From an uncultured Prevotella sp. (GTDB lineage Bacteria; Bacteroidota; Bacteroidia; Bacteroidales; Bacteroidaceae), in assembly GCA_934229335.1 (NCBI GenBank), contig CAKQDQ010000025.1, forward strand, positions 1 to 25,370: a stretch of DNA of 25,370 nucleotides, read 5' to 3'. The position numbers were made by a program, and so were the translations under genes. The notes beneath the pieces are model-generated. The model was not told the origin of the DNA. It searched no databases and saw nothing but the letters and a program-made list of their open reading frames with translations. Below, piece by piece: positions 1-8,704 of this stretch; the stretch's first letter is position 1; the number at the start of each line of letters is the position of its first letter.

Positions 1-1
1 G

Positions 2-121
2 ATATATACCATAGACCGCGAAACACCAGTGCAGGGACTAAGAAAGGCGGAGCCACAGGTTCTTGATGCTATAAAGGAGAGGGTAGAGAAAGCCGGGTAT
101 GAGTGTACGGCAAGCTATTGA
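2..121 (+). CDS. C-terminal end of an unidentified protein (cut by window start)
   Basis: An open frame enters from the window edge and ends at TGA 119-121, giving 39 residues that include ETPVQGLRKAEPQVLDAI and finish with ECTASY. The visible part is charged and helix-like, with no motif I recognise. It is on the same strand as, and upstream of, two polysaccharide-degrading enzymes, so it may belong to the same utilization locus, but that is inference from position only. The frame is open over its whole visible length and is followed by 258 bases without a gene. The product cannot be named from this tail. Confidence 0.55.
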   Translation: MYTIDRETPVQGLRKAEPQVLDAIKERVEKAGYECTASY

Positions 122-146
122 ACGCACAAAAACGCTAAAGGACTAA

Positions 147-341
147 AGGGTGGTTATATCAATGCCCACCTTAAAACGAAACATATTTTGTATAATGACG
201 TTTTGTTATCTTTAGGTCTCTTTTCCATTCAATGCGTAAGCTCGTTCAGTCGTTATGCACAGCATAACTCCTTCGTTCACTTACATTTTGACCGAGAAAA
301 TAGCCTCGAAATATAACAAAGCTAATTTATAGAACCACCCT
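147..341 (+). repeat. Palindromic element E1 (195 bp), structured-element family
   Basis: This fills most of the gap before the GH105 gene. Ends are AGGGTGGTT (147-155) and its complement AACCACCCT (333-341). Inside, TTTGTTAT pairs with ATAACAAA, GTAAG pairs with CTTAC, and the apex is a perfect 7-bp stem, gttatgc with gcataac, around loop aca. The apex is bracketed by TCAGTC (246-251) on the left and TCCTTC (269-274) on the right. The same bracket and arm lengths recur in E2 (15665-15863) and E3 (21048-21246). No coding capacity is apparent. It could be a miniature mobile element, a structured RNA or a structure acting as DNA. Confidence 0.75.
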
Positions 342-379
342 AAACCACTAATCAACAGATAACAACTAAACAACTAACT

Positions 380-1546
380 ATGACAAAGACACTGCTCACG
401 GCACTGCTCTGCGCTGCCGCAATGACAGGGTTTGCGCAAACAGCATCGTCAAAGACCAATGCTGCGACAGATAACAACGCTCTGACGATGGCACAACGTG
501 CAAACGACTACTTCATGGCAAAGTGGAGTGACCCCACGGAGCCGACAAAGGCGAAACGACTAAGACCAAGTAACCTATGGACACGTGCCGTGTATTTTGA
601 AGGTCTGATGGCACTTAACGACATAGACCCGCAAGATAGGTACATGAAGTATGTAGACACATGGGGCGATTTCCATAAATGGACACCACGTAATGGCGTT
701 ACTACAGTACATGCCGACGACCAATGCTGCGCTCAGGTGTACTTGGAACGCTACTGTCAGGTAGGCGGTAAGGAAAAGGTAGAGAAGGTTAAAGAGAACT
801 TCGACCAACAGATTGCACGTGGGACAAACCGTGACTGGACGTGGATAGACGCTATTCAGATGGCGATGCCTGCCTTTACGCGACTCGCTGCCATAACGGG
901 CGACCGCAAATACCTCGACTATGCCATGCAGTCGTACACATGGAGCCGCGACACCTGTGGCGGAAAGCTCTTCAATACGGAAGAAGGACTATGGTGGAGA
1001 GACGCTAACTTTGTGCCACCATACAAGGAAAGCGACGGTAAGAACTGCTACTGGAGCCGTGGTAACGGATGGGTGTATGCATCATACGTGCGTGTTATGA
1101 TGACGTTGTCCGCCAAAGACAAGTACTATAAGTACATGAAAAAAGACTTCCTCGCTATGTCAAAGGCATTGCTGCCATTGCAACGTGAGGACGGTTTCTG
1201 GAACGCAAGCCTTGCATCGCAGGACTTTGCCGGTAAGGAACTGAGCGGAACGGCACTCTTCCTCTATGGAATGTCATGGGGAGTAAGACACGGATACCTC
1301 AAAAAGAAGGAGTATATGCCAGCCATAGAGAAAGCATGGGCTGCCATAGCGTCATGCGTTCATAAGGACGGATTCCTCGGTTACGTGCAGGGAACGGGCG
1401 ACAGACCAGCGTCAAGCCAGCCTGTTACCTACGAAAAAGAACCTGACTTCGATGATTATGGACTTGGAGCCTTCCTGCTCGGAGCAACAGAATACTACAA
1501 GCTAAAGAACGGCATAAACTACGATACCGTAATAAAGCAGTACTAA
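380..1546 (+). CDS. GH105 unsaturated rhamnogalacturonyl hydrolase, secreted
   Basis: This 388-residue protein belongs to the YteR/YesR type of glycoside hydrolase family 105, which removes the unsaturated galacturonyl residue left at the non-reducing end of oligosaccharides by pectin or rhamnogalacturonan lyases. Residues 1-19 form a signal peptide with a likely cut after GFA, so the enzyme acts in the periplasm or outside. The (alpha/alpha)6-barrel hallmarks are WTWIDAIQMAMP, with D157 in the position of the catalytic Asp, and RGNGW at 227-231. Length is normal for the family. The ATG at 380 gives the signal peptide directly. It precedes a GH2 gene by 112 bases on the same strand, probably as one transcript. 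Substrate is inferred from family; some GH105 enzymes act on ulvan or other uronides. Confidence 0.9.
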   Translation: MTKTLLTALLCAAAMTGFAQTASSKTNAATDNNALTMAQRANDYFMAKWSDPTEPTKAKRLRPSNLWTRAVYFEGLMALNDIDPQDRYMKYVDTWGDFHKWTPRNGVTTVHADDQCCAQVYLERYCQVGGKEKVEKVKENFDQQIARGTNRDWTWIDAIQMAMPAFTRLAAITGDRKYLDYAMQSYTWSRDTCGGKLFNTEEGLWWRDANFVPPYKESDGKNCYWSRGNGWVYASYVRVMMTLSAKDKYYKYMKKDFLAMSKALLPLQREDGFWNASLASQDFAGKELSGTALFLYGMSWGVRHGYLKKKEYMPAIEKAWAAIASCVHKDGFLGYVQGTGDRPASSQPVTYEKEPDFDDYGLGAFLLGATEYYKLKNGINYDTVIKQY

Positions 1547-1589
1547 TGCAGCCTCCGTCCTTACGTAGAGAAGCCCTCGTCCTTGTGCG

Positions 1590-1607
1590 GTGGCGTTTCT
1601 ACGCCAC
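1590..1607 (+). other. Short hairpin between GH105 and GH2 genes
   Basis: GTGGCGT and ACGCCAC form a perfect 7-bp stem around loop ttct. No T-run follows, so it is unlikely to be a full intrinsic terminator; it may mark partial termination or protect an mRNA 3' end. The remaining gap before the GH2 start is A/C-rich and shows no Shine-Dalgarno sequence. Confidence 0.45.
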
Positions 1608-1658
1608 TGTTCCCAATCCCCCAAAACAACAAAATAACCCAACAACGAAACAATATCT

Positions 1659-4070
1659 ATGAAGCTTCATATAACCCTTTTCGGTCTTGCCTGCTCTATA
1701 ATCCCAGCAATGGCAGGTACCGTCTCAGACACAATAAGCCTCGACCGTGGCTGGTATTTTCAACTCGGCGATAACGCTTCCGCTGCCATCACACAGCAAA
1801 AGGCACAGGCTGACGGCTGGAGAGTAATCAATGTACCACACGATTTCCAGATAGAACAGCCATGGGTGGCACCTGATGCCAGTGAGCGTGCCGACAACAG
1901 CGATGCAGGTGCCAACATCAAGAGCCGCCTGTCAGCGCGTGGCTTCAAGGAGATGGGAGGAGGATGGTATGTTAAAAGCATCACTCCTGACGCCACGAAG
2001 AAAGGCAAAAGGGCACTGCTCGACTTCCAAGGCATTATGTACTATGGCGACGTCTACCTCAACGGACAACGCGTTGGGGGCACAGACTACGGTTATGTAG
2101 GCTTTGAAATAGACGTGACAAACAAACTGAAATGGGGACAAGAGAATACCATCGCTGTCTACGCCAATACTGGTCAGCCTAAGCAGTCAAGGTGGTACAC
2201 GGGTGGAGGACTGTTCCGCGACGTGAACCTTGTATATACTGATGCACAGATGTACTTCAACCGTCATCCCCTTTACATCACGACAAAGGATAATAAGACG
2301 GTGAATATCACAGCCAATGTGCAGTGTAACACTAAGCAAAACACTGTGAAGATGCGTCTTGTTGTTACTAATCCTGCTGGCGTTGTGGTGAAGAACGAGA
2401 CCTACGACGTAAAGCGTAACCGCAACTATAAGTACGGTCAGGAATTAGCATTGCCGTCTTTCGACCTCGACTCACCAATGCTGTGGGACTGTGAGCACCC
2501 TAACCTTTACACTGCAAGGGTTGAACTGATAAAGGAAAACGGCACAGTAGCGGCGGTAACGTCACAGCGTTTCGGTGTGCGCACAATAGAGATAGGTCCT
2601 GACTACGGACTGAAGTTGAACGGAAAGAAGGTGCTTCTCAAGGGATATGCTAATCACCACACCAACGGTGCGCTCGGTGCGGCAGCATTCCCAAGGGCTA
2701 TGGAGAAGAGAATAAAGTTGATGAAGGAATATGGCATGAACCATGTCCGTACATCACACAACCCATACTCTGAGTCGTTCCTTGACCTCTGCGATGAGAA
2801 CGGCATACTTGTTGTTGATGAACTGTACGACAAATGGAACAACCAGTATGTCGGTGCAGGACGCAATAGCTTCTCAAAACTGTGGCAGGATCAGGTAAAA
2901 GAGTTCATCACACGTGACAGAAACCATGCTTCTGTGGTCATGTGGTCAATGGGAAACGAACTACAGTCATACAACGATATGCCGTATAATGACTTCGGTG
3001 TAACGCAATACAAACTGCTGAAGACCGTGGTTGACCGCTATGACAATAGCCGCAAGGTGACAGTCGCTATGCATCCACGCTATCGTAACTGGGAGACAGA
3101 CTCGCTACCATGCGAACTGGCAAAGGTGACTGACGTGCAGTCATATAACTATCGCTATATGTACTTCCCCGGTGATAGCAAGAACTTCCCTTGGATGACG
3201 TTCTACCAAAGCGAGGCTTCAGTTGCCGCCATGGGCGAAAACTACTTCGCTATGGACCTCGACAAGGTTATAGGACTGGCTTACTGGGGGGCAATCGACT
3301 ACCTCGGAGAGAGTCAGGGATGGCCTACCAAGGGCTGGGCACAAGGCGTGTTCGACATTGCGCTGGAACCAAAGCCTAAGGCTTACTACATGAGATCGTT
3401 CTTTAAGCCCGACGAACCACTCGTACACATAGCGGTAACAGACACTAAGGGCGACGTAATGTGGAACGGTGTGCAGACTGGTAACGACGGACAGAGCGAC
3501 CATTGGAACCGTAAGCCAGGCTCGAAACTCGACATTACGACATATACTAATGCTGAGGAAGTAGAATTGTTTGTTAACGGTAAGAGTTACGGCGTGAAGA
3601 AAAACGACCTCAAGAGTGCCAAGATGCGCAACCAGATACGCTGGAGTGGCGTGGAATATCAAGACGGTTACTGCGAGGCTGTGGCAAGAACGAACGGTAA
3701 AGTCGTTGCACGCCACCGCATAGAGACAACAGGTCAGCCTGTGGCTCTGCGCTTGGAAAGCGATAATGCCAACTGGAAAGCTGACGGACAAGACCTGCAG
3801 CACATTCGCGTCGTGGCGGTAGACAAGAAAGGACGACGTGTGCAGACAGCGCAAGGAGAGGTGAAGTTCACCGTGACTGGCGATGCTACGCTCGCTGCTG
3901 TAAGCAGTGGCAACCATCAATCAGATGAACTTAACGTTACAGACAAGCGTAACCTCTACAAGGGTTCATGCCTCGCTATACTGCGTTCAGGCGTTAATCC
4001 GTCTGCCGTTACCATCACAGCGACAGCTGAAGGTATGAAGCCGGTGAAGTTGAAGTTAGCAACTAAATAA
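1659..4070 (+). CDS. GH2 beta-galactosidase-type glycoside hydrolase, secreted
   Basis: This 803-residue protein has a signal peptide (residues 1-19, cut after AMA) followed by the GH2 series: sugar-binding jelly-roll domain, immunoglobulin-like domain, TIM barrel, then C-terminal Ig-like domains. In the barrel, the acid/base is E434 in WSMGNE and the likely nucleophile is E519 in YQSEAS; the segment GLAYWGAIDYLGES follows, as in bacteroidetal GH2 beta-galactosidases carrying a DUF4982-like domain. From about residue 570 the protein has beta-sandwich segments typical of these multi-domain enzymes. The likely reaction is removal of terminal beta-galactose, or possibly beta-glucuronate, from plant glycans. 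With the GH105 gene upstream it fits debranching of pectic side chains. Exact substrate cannot be read from the sequence. Confidence 0.88.
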   Translation: MKLHITLFGLACSIIPAMAGTVSDTISLDRGWYFQLGDNASAAITQQKAQADGWRVINVPHDFQIEQPWVAPDASERADNSDAGANIKSRLSARGFKEMGGGWYVKSITPDATKKGKRALLDFQGIMYYGDVYLNGQRVGGTDYGYVGFEIDVTNKLKWGQENTIAVYANTGQPKQSRWYTGGGLFRDVNLVYTDAQMYFNRHPLYITTKDNKTVNITANVQCNTKQNTVKMRLVVTNPAGVVVKNETYDVKRNRNYKYGQELALPSFDLDSPMLWDCEHPNLYTARVELIKENGTVAAVTSQRFGVRTIEIGPDYGLKLNGKKVLLKGYANHHTNGALGAAAFPRAMEKRIKLMKEYGMNHVRTSHNPYSESFLDLCDENGILVVDELYDKWNNQYVGAGRNSFSKLWQDQVKEFITRDRNHASVVMWSMGNELQSYNDMPYNDFGVTQYKLLKTVVDRYDNSRKVTVAMHPRYRNWETDSLPCELAKVTDVQSYNYRYMYFPGDSKNFPWMTFYQSEASVAAMGENYFAMDLDKVIGLAYWGAIDYLGESQGWPTKGWAQGVFDIALEPKPKAYYMRSFFKPDEPLVHIAVTDTKGDVMWNGVQTGNDGQSDHWNRKPGSKLDITTYTNAEEVELFVNGKSYGVKKNDLKSAKMRNQIRWSGVEYQDGYCEAVARTNGKVVARHRIETTGQPVALRLESDNANWKADGQDLQHIRVVAVDKKGRRVQTAQGEVKFTVTGDATLAAVSSGNHQSDELNVTDKRNLYKGSCLAILRSGVNPSAVTITATAEGMKPVKLKLATK

Positions 4071-4090
4071 ACAACATAATTGACTATTGA

Positions 4091-4146
4091 CTGTGGGTTG
4101 TAGGTTTAAGGTATGTCAAAACGACAAACTAACCTATAACCCACAG
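4091..4146. terminator. 16-bp-stem hairpin ending the glycan-degradation genes
   Basis: CTGTGGGTTGTAGGTT (4091-4106) pairs along all 16 positions with 4131-4146, with one G-T wobble, around a 24-nt loop. It lies between the GH2 stop and murF-alr. No T-run follows on the plus strand, so it is not a textbook intrinsic terminator. A boundary between transcription units, or a 3'-end stabilising structure, is the likely role. Confidence 0.5.
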
Positions 4147-4178
4147 ACCATAACCATTAAACACTAAACAAAAACACA

Positions 4179-6671
4179 ATGGTTTATCCTATTGAAAAAG
4201 TTACAAGCCTGATAGGAGCGCACCGCTATGGCAATGCCGCTACAACGATAAGTTTCCTACTTACTGACAGCCGTTCGCTGTCTTTTCCTGAAGAAACACT
4301 ATTCTTCGCGCTGAAATCAGATCGGAATGACGGACATAACTACCTGAAAGACCTCTATAAAAGAGGTGTGCGCAACTTTGTAGTAGAAAGACTGCCCGAA
4401 GCGTACAGCGAACAGTCAGAAGAGTGGGAGGGAGCTAACCTCCTGCAAGTATCTTCTTCGCTCGCGGCGTTACAGCGTCTGGCAGAGAGACATCGCGATG
4501 AGTTTAACATACCGATAGTAGGCATTACTGGCAGTAACGGAAAGACCGTTGTGAAGGAATGGCTTTATCAACTGCTCATGCCGACTATGAACGTGACGCG
4601 TTCGCCACGTTCTTATAACTCGCAGATAGGTGTTCCGCTGTCCATATGGCAGTTGAACGAAGCCTCTTCCGTAGGTATCTTTGAAGCCGGTATAAGCAAA
4701 GTAGGCGAGATGGCGAAGTTGACCGACATCATACAGCCTACAATAGGCGTCTTTACATCATTGGGAATGGCGCATCAGGAGAACTTCCTGTCAATGGAAG
4801 ATAAATGCAAAGAGAAGTTCAGACTGTTCCGTGACTGCAAGACTTTGGTCTATCCGATGGACAATGACGTAGTGTTCCGTGTGCTAAGACAGAGTGATTT
4901 CGGCGGAGAAAAACTTGGTTGGTCCATGAATGACAGTTCTGCAGCGTTCTATGTGCAGAGTGTTGATAAGACAGAAACCACGACAACGATACATTATATA
5001 TATAAGGACGAGCAGGAAGGAGAATACACTATACCGTTTATAGATGAGGCAGCGGTGGAGGATTCCATCACTTGTGCGGTGACAGCACTGTGCCTTGGCT
5101 TGACAACTGACGAGATTTCAGAGCGTATGCCAACGCTTGAGCAGGTTGCTATGCGCTTAGAGGTGAAGGAAGGACGCAATGGTTGTACCCTTATTAACGA
5201 CTCGTACAACTCTGACCTCGCTTCACTCGACATAGCACTCGACTTCATGCAGCGTCGTCCCGACCACAAAGGACGAAAACGTACACTCATACTCAGCGAC
5301 ATAGACCAGTCGGGACTTGACGATAAAGAGATGGCGGTGAAGCTCGCTGACATGATAGGCAGCCGAAAGATAGATAAGTTTATTGCTGTAGGACCAAAGC
5401 TCTCTGCTATCGGGAAACTCGCGTTGCCAGAGACAACGGAAACTTATTCCTTTGCTGACACAGACACACTACTCGACAGTGAGTGCTTCAAGCAACTGCA
5501 TGATGAGGTGATTTTGATAAAGGGAGCACGACGTTTCCGCTTTGACCGCATTACAGACCAACTCGTAGAGAAGGTGCATGAGACGACACTTGAGGTAAAT
5601 CTCTCCGCTGTCGTTGCTAATCTCAACTGGTATAGAGAGAAAATGAAGCCAGGAACAAAACTCGTTTGCATGATAAAGGCAGACGCTTACGGTGCTGGCG
5701 CGGTAGAAATAGCAAAGACACTGCAAGACCATCGCGTTGATTATCTTGCCGTTGCAGTAGCTGATGAGGGCGTGGCACTGCGCCAGGCTGGTATCACTGC
5801 CAATATAATGGTGATGAATCCAGAGATGACAGCCTTCAAAACAATGTTCGATTATGACCTCGAACCAGAGGTGTACTCATTCCGATTGCTCGATGCTTTG
5901 CGTCATGCAGCACGTAAAGAGGGCATCACAGGCTATCCTATCCATGTGAAACTCGACACTGGTATGCACCGTTTAGGCTTCCATCCTGTTGACGATATGC
6001 CGCGATTGATAGAGTATTTAAAGAACCAAAGCGCACTGACCCCACGCTCAGTATTCTCACATTTCGTGGGTTCTGACGGTGATGAGTTTGATGATTTCTC
6101 ACAAATGCAGTATGACCTCTATCTGAAGGGAGCAGACGCACTACAAAATGCCTTCTCGCATCATATCATACGACATATATGTAACTCTGCGGGCATAGAG
6201 CATTTCCCAGAACGTCAAATGGATATGTGCCGTCTTGGATTGGGACTTTACGGTATAAACCCACGCAATAATGAAATTATTAACAACGTCTCTACACTGA
6301 AAACAACAATCCTTCAGTTAAGGAACGTAAAGGCAGGAGATTCCATAGGCTATTCACGCCGCACCATTCTCGATCGTGATAGCGTCATAGCTGCAATACC
6401 AATAGGTTACGCTGATGGTCTGAACCGTCATCTTGGCAATCGTAATGCATACTGCCTCGTTAATGGTCAGAAGGCTGAGTATGTGGGAAATATATGCATG
6501 GACGTGTGCATGATAGACGTAACAGGCATAGATTGTAAAGAAGGCGACAGCGTAGAGATATTCGGTGATAACCTTCCTGTTACCGTACTTTCCGACAAAC
6601 TTGATACAATTCCTTACGAACTGCTGACACTCGTTAGCAATAGAGTAAAGAGAGTGTATTACGAAGAGTAA
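4179..6671 (+). CDS. murF-alr: Bifunctional MurF ligase / alanine racemase
   Basis: One 830-residue chain joins two cell-wall enzymes, an arrangement common in Bacteroidetes. Residues 1 to about 455 are MurF, the cytoplasmic ligase that adds D-Ala-D-Ala to UDP-MurNAc-tripeptide using ATP; the Mur P-loop GITGSNGKT is at 115-123, and SYNS and NDSYNS motifs follow. From about residue 465 the chain is alanine racemase, which makes D-alanine from L-alanine with pyridoxal phosphate: K500 in MIKADAYGAG is the cofactor lysine and Y725 in GYSRR matches the second catalytic base. The later IPIGYADG and CMDVCMIDVTG segments are also typical. No stop or frame break lies between the halves. Fusion couples D-Ala supply to its use in peptidoglycan precursor synthesis. 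Confidence 0.95.
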   Translation: MVYPIEKVTSLIGAHRYGNAATTISFLLTDSRSLSFPEETLFFALKSDRNDGHNYLKDLYKRGVRNFVVERLPEAYSEQSEEWEGANLLQVSSSLAALQRLAERHRDEFNIPIVGITGSNGKTVVKEWLYQLLMPTMNVTRSPRSYNSQIGVPLSIWQLNEASSVGIFEAGISKVGEMAKLTDIIQPTIGVFTSLGMAHQENFLSMEDKCKEKFRLFRDCKTLVYPMDNDVVFRVLRQSDFGGEKLGWSMNDSSAAFYVQSVDKTETTTTIHYIYKDEQEGEYTIPFIDEAAVEDSITCAVTALCLGLTTDEISERMPTLEQVAMRLEVKEGRNGCTLINDSYNSDLASLDIALDFMQRRPDHKGRKRTLILSDIDQSGLDDKEMAVKLADMIGSRKIDKFIAVGPKLSAIGKLALPETTETYSFADTDTLLDSECFKQLHDEVILIKGARRFRFDRITDQLVEKVHETTLEVNLSAVVANLNWYREKMKPGTKLVCMIKADAYGAGAVEIAKTLQDHRVDYLAVAVADEGVALRQAGITANIMVMNPEMTAFKTMFDYDLEPEVYSFRLLDALRHAARKEGITGYPIHVKLDTGMHRLGFHPVDDMPRLIEYLKNQSALTPRSVFSHFVGSDGDEFDDFSQMQYDLYLKGADALQNAFSHHIIRHICNSAGIEHFPERQMDMCRLGLGLYGINPRNNEIINNVSTLKTTILQLRNVKAGDSIGYSRRTILDRDSVIAAIPIGYADGLNRHLGNRNAYCLVNGQKAEYVGNICMDVCMIDVTGIDCKEGDSVEIFGDNLPVTVLSDKLDTIPYELLTLVSNRVKRVYYEE

Positions 6672-6712
6672 GTTAAAAATAATTAACATTAAAGCGATAT
6701 ACTACTGTAATA

Positions 6713-6744
6713 TTTCCGTATGTCAGAAAAATGTAGTAATTTTG
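6713..6744 (+). promoter_or_regulatory. Bacteroidetes-type promoter of rpsO
   Basis: The -7 element is TAATTTTG at 6737-6744, a full match to TAnnTTTG. TTTC at 6713-6716 lies 20 bases upstream, one mismatch from the -33 TTTG. Transcription should start near 6750, giving a leader of about 120 nt before the rpsO ATG, unusually long for a small ribosomal protein gene and consistent with a regulatory leader. Confidence 0.75.
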
Positions 6745-6781
6745 CACCCGCTTAGCGAAACAGGCTTAGCTGCATTTGAAA

Positions 6782-6858
6782 GATGACGGCGTGGTTATGT
6801 GACTGGAACGCCCAATCATCAGAAAAATGTAATGGTTAAAACATAACCTTACAGTCAC
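6782..6858 (+). promoter_or_regulatory. Structured rpsO leader, candidate S15 autoregulatory RNA with pseudoknot
   Basis: A two-part hairpin is formed by GATGA/TCATC (6782-6786 with 6816-6820) and GGCGT/ACGCC (6788-6792 with 6808-6812). Its 15-nt apical loop (6793-6807) contains GGTTATGT, complementary over 8 bases to ACATAACC at 6841-6848, and GTGACTG, complementary over 7 bases to CAGTCAC at 6852-6858. Pairing of the loop with either downstream segment makes an H-type pseudoknot ending 15 nt before the rpsO start codon. S15 proteins in other phyla repress their own mRNA by binding such leaders. Pairings are visible in the sequence; the regulatory role is inferred. Confidence 0.6.
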
Positions 6859-6873
6859 GTAAAAATAAATAAA

Positions 6874-7143
6874 ATGTATTTAGACAGCGCAAAAAAAACA
6901 GAGATTTTCGGTCAGTATGGTAAGGCAACAACAGATACAGGTTCTGCTGAGAGCCAGATAGCTCTGTTCACATTCCGTATCAAGCATCTTACTGAGCACC
7001 TGAAGCAGAATCACAAGGACTTCAAAACCGCGCGCAGCCTTACTAAGCTCGTAGGTAAGCGTCGTGCTCTTCTTGACTATCTCTATGACCGCGACATCAC
7101 ACGCTACCGTGCCATCGTTAAGGCTCTCGGTCTGCGTAAGTAA
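6874..7143 (+). CDS. rpsO: 30S ribosomal protein S15
   Basis: The 89-residue product has the full length and pattern of bacterial S15 (uS15): an N-terminal YGKATTDTGSAESQIALFT segment, then FRIKHLTEHLK, HKDFKTARSL, and the C-terminal LVGKRRALLDYLYDRDITRYRAIVKALGLRK helix pair. S15 binds 16S rRNA helices 20-22 early in assembly of the 30S platform and contributes to a bridge with the 50S subunit. It has its own promoter and a roughly 120-nt structured leader, and is followed by a strong hairpin, so it appears to be transcribed alone. Start ATG 6874 is the only reasonable one; there is no Shine-Dalgarno sequence, only the A-rich stretch usual in this phylum. Confidence 0.97.
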   Translation: MYLDSAKKTEIFGQYGKATTDTGSAESQIALFTFRIKHLTEHLKQNHKDFKTARSLTKLVGKRRALLDYLYDRDITRYRAIVKALGLRK

Positions 7144-7183
7144 AATAGTTGTTTGCTGAATGCAACTAAACGACTAACAGACT

Positions 7184-7222
7184 GAATCCCGCACGAGCGA
7201 CAGTGTTGCTTGTGTGGGATTC
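7184..7222. terminator. 18-bp hairpin downstream of rpsO
   Basis: Arms 7184-7201 and 7205-7222 pair at all 18 positions (15 Watson-Crick, 3 G-U) around a 3-nt loop, starting with GAATCCC and ending GGGATTC. The only nearby T-run (about 7250) is 28 bases later. It most likely ends the rpsO transcript or is the processed 3' end. I see no SAM-riboswitch-like arrangement here although metK follows. Confidence 0.55.
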
Positions 7223-7280
7223 TACGGTTATGCGCAGCTTAATGTATTCGATTTTTTACTAATTAATAATATAGTTATAT

Positions 7281-8531
7281 ATGTATCTGTTTACGTCAGA
7301 GTCAGTATCTGAAGGACACCCAGATAAGGTGTCGGACCAGATTAGTGATGCTTTGTTGGATCAGTTCTTGGCATACGATAGTAAGTCACATTGTGCGATA
7401 GAGTCTTTCGTTACTACTGGACAGGTAGTGTTAATGGGAGAAGTTTCATCTGAAGCATATGTTGATTTGCAGACCATCGCTCGTAAGACAATTAACCGTA
7501 TAGGATATACCAAGTCAGAGTATCAGTTTGATGGTAACTCTTGCGGTATCCTTTCTGCTATACATGAGCAAAGTAAGGATATAAATAGAGGTGTGTCCAG
7601 AGAAGAGGAAAGTATGCAGGGGGCAGGCGATCAAGGCATGATGTTCGGATATGCAACGAACGAAACGGATAGATATATACCGGTTACACTTGATATTGCG
7701 CATCTGTTGATGAAGACACTTGCCGACATTCGCCGTGAAGGTAAGGTGATGACGTATCTCAGACCAGACTCTAAGTCGCAGGTGACGGTAGAGTATAGCG
7801 ATGAAGGTGTGCCGCAGCGTATTGATACTATAGTAGTATCTACACAGCATGACGAGTTTGATGAGGATGAGCCAATGCTGGAAAAAATTAAGCAGGACGT
7901 AATCAATATACTGATACCACGTGTTAAGGCACAGCTGAAAGAGCAGAGAGTTCTCGCTCTTTTTAATGACAATATAAAGTATTATGTGAATCCTACTGGT
8001 AAGTTTGTTATTGGTGGACCTCACGGTGATACAGGATTGACAGGACGTAAGATTATCGTTGATACTTACGGTGGACGTGGAGCGCACGGTGGTGGCGCCT
8101 TCTCTGGTAAAGACCCATCAAAGGTTGACCGCTCTGCTGCGTATGCAGCGCGTTACGTTGCCAAAAACCTTGTTGCGGCAGGTGTCGCTGATGAGATACT
8201 CGTGCAGCTGAGCTACGCTATCGGTGTGGCTGAGCCTGTTAGCATATATGTAAATACATACGGAAAGAGTCATGTGAATATGACTGATGGAGAGATTGCG
8301 GCAAAGCTGAAAACTTTGTTCGATTTCAGACCAAAGGCTATAGAAAAGACATTGAAACTCCGTCAACCAATGTATGTAGAGACTGCGGCTTATGGTCATG
8401 TTGGACGTATGCCACATACGGTAAAGAAGGTGTTTACCTCAGCATACCATGAGACAAAGGAAATGGAAGTAGAGCTATTCACATGGGAAAAACTTGACCT
8501 TGTGGATAAGTTTAAGAAAGAATTTCTATAG
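7281..8531 (+). CDS. metK: S-adenosylmethionine synthetase
   Basis: The 416-residue protein makes S-adenosylmethionine from methionine and ATP, releasing phosphate and pyrophosphate, in the cytoplasm as a tetramer. It starts with [25 protein letters not shown], the family N-terminus with the ATP-binding His and metal-binding Asp, contains [12 protein letters not shown] (the GAGDQG signature) near residue 115, and the phosphate-binding [19 protein letters not shown] motif near residue 275. Length is normal for Bacteroidetes MetK. ATG 7281 places the conserved N-terminus immediately. It lies 137 bases after rpsO with a hairpin between, so is probably separately transcribed, although I find no clear TAnnTTTG promoter in that gap. 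Its product feeds the methylthioadenosine pathway, relevant to the nucleosidase at 22463-23170. Confidence 0.97.
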   Translation: MYLFTSESVSEGHPDKVSDQISDALLDQFLAYDSKSHCAIESFVTTGQVVLMGEVSSEAYVDLQTIARKTINRIGYTKSEYQFDGNSCGILSAIHEQSKDINRGVSREEESMQGAGDQGMMFGYATNETDRYIPVTLDIAHLLMKTLADIRREGKVMTYLRPDSKSQVTVEYSDEGVPQRIDTIVVSTQHDEFDEDEPMLEKIKQDVINILIPRVKAQLKEQRVLALFNDNIKYYVNPTGKFVIGGPHGDTGLTGRKIIVDTYGGRGAHGGGAFSGKDPSKVDRSAAYAARYVAKNLVAAGVADEILVQLSYAIGVAEPVSIYVNTYGKSHVNMTDGEIAAKLKTLFDFRPKAIEKTLKLRQPMYVETAAYGHVGRMPHTVKKVFTSAYHETKEMEVELFTWEKLDLVDKFKKEFL

Positions 8532-8539
8532 AACGGAGG

Positions 8540-8566
8540 ACTGGCATACCTGTAACGTACGCCAGT
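8540..8566 (+). terminator. Weak hairpin after metK
   Basis: ACTGGC (8540-8545) pairs with GCCAGT (8561-8566), followed by TTCTTTG. The stem is only 6 bp with a 15-nt loop, so this is a tentative terminator. The remainder of 8567-8704 holds no gene and no promoter that I can call. Confidence 0.4.
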
Positions 8567-8704
8567 TTCTTTGCGAATAAGTGAAAGTAAGGGTGCAGAT
8601 TCTGGGGAATTGACGCAAAATCGATCGATGCGAATGTGATAATATAGCGGTGAAAGTTCTTGGAATAAGCATCAATATAAACGCACTGTAGTAATAGTAG
8701 AGTA

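Noticed and set aside
3219..3920. 233-codon minus-strand frame opposite the GH2 gene
   Set aside because: It is fully within the clearly coding GH2 gene and has no recognisable domain.
7144..7280. SAM riboswitch before metK
   Set aside because: Only a simple 18-bp hairpin is present; none of the conserved SAM-I or SAM-II layout is visible.
7515..8087. 190-codon minus-strand frame opposite metK
   Set aside because: Shadow of the conserved metK gene; no family resemblance.
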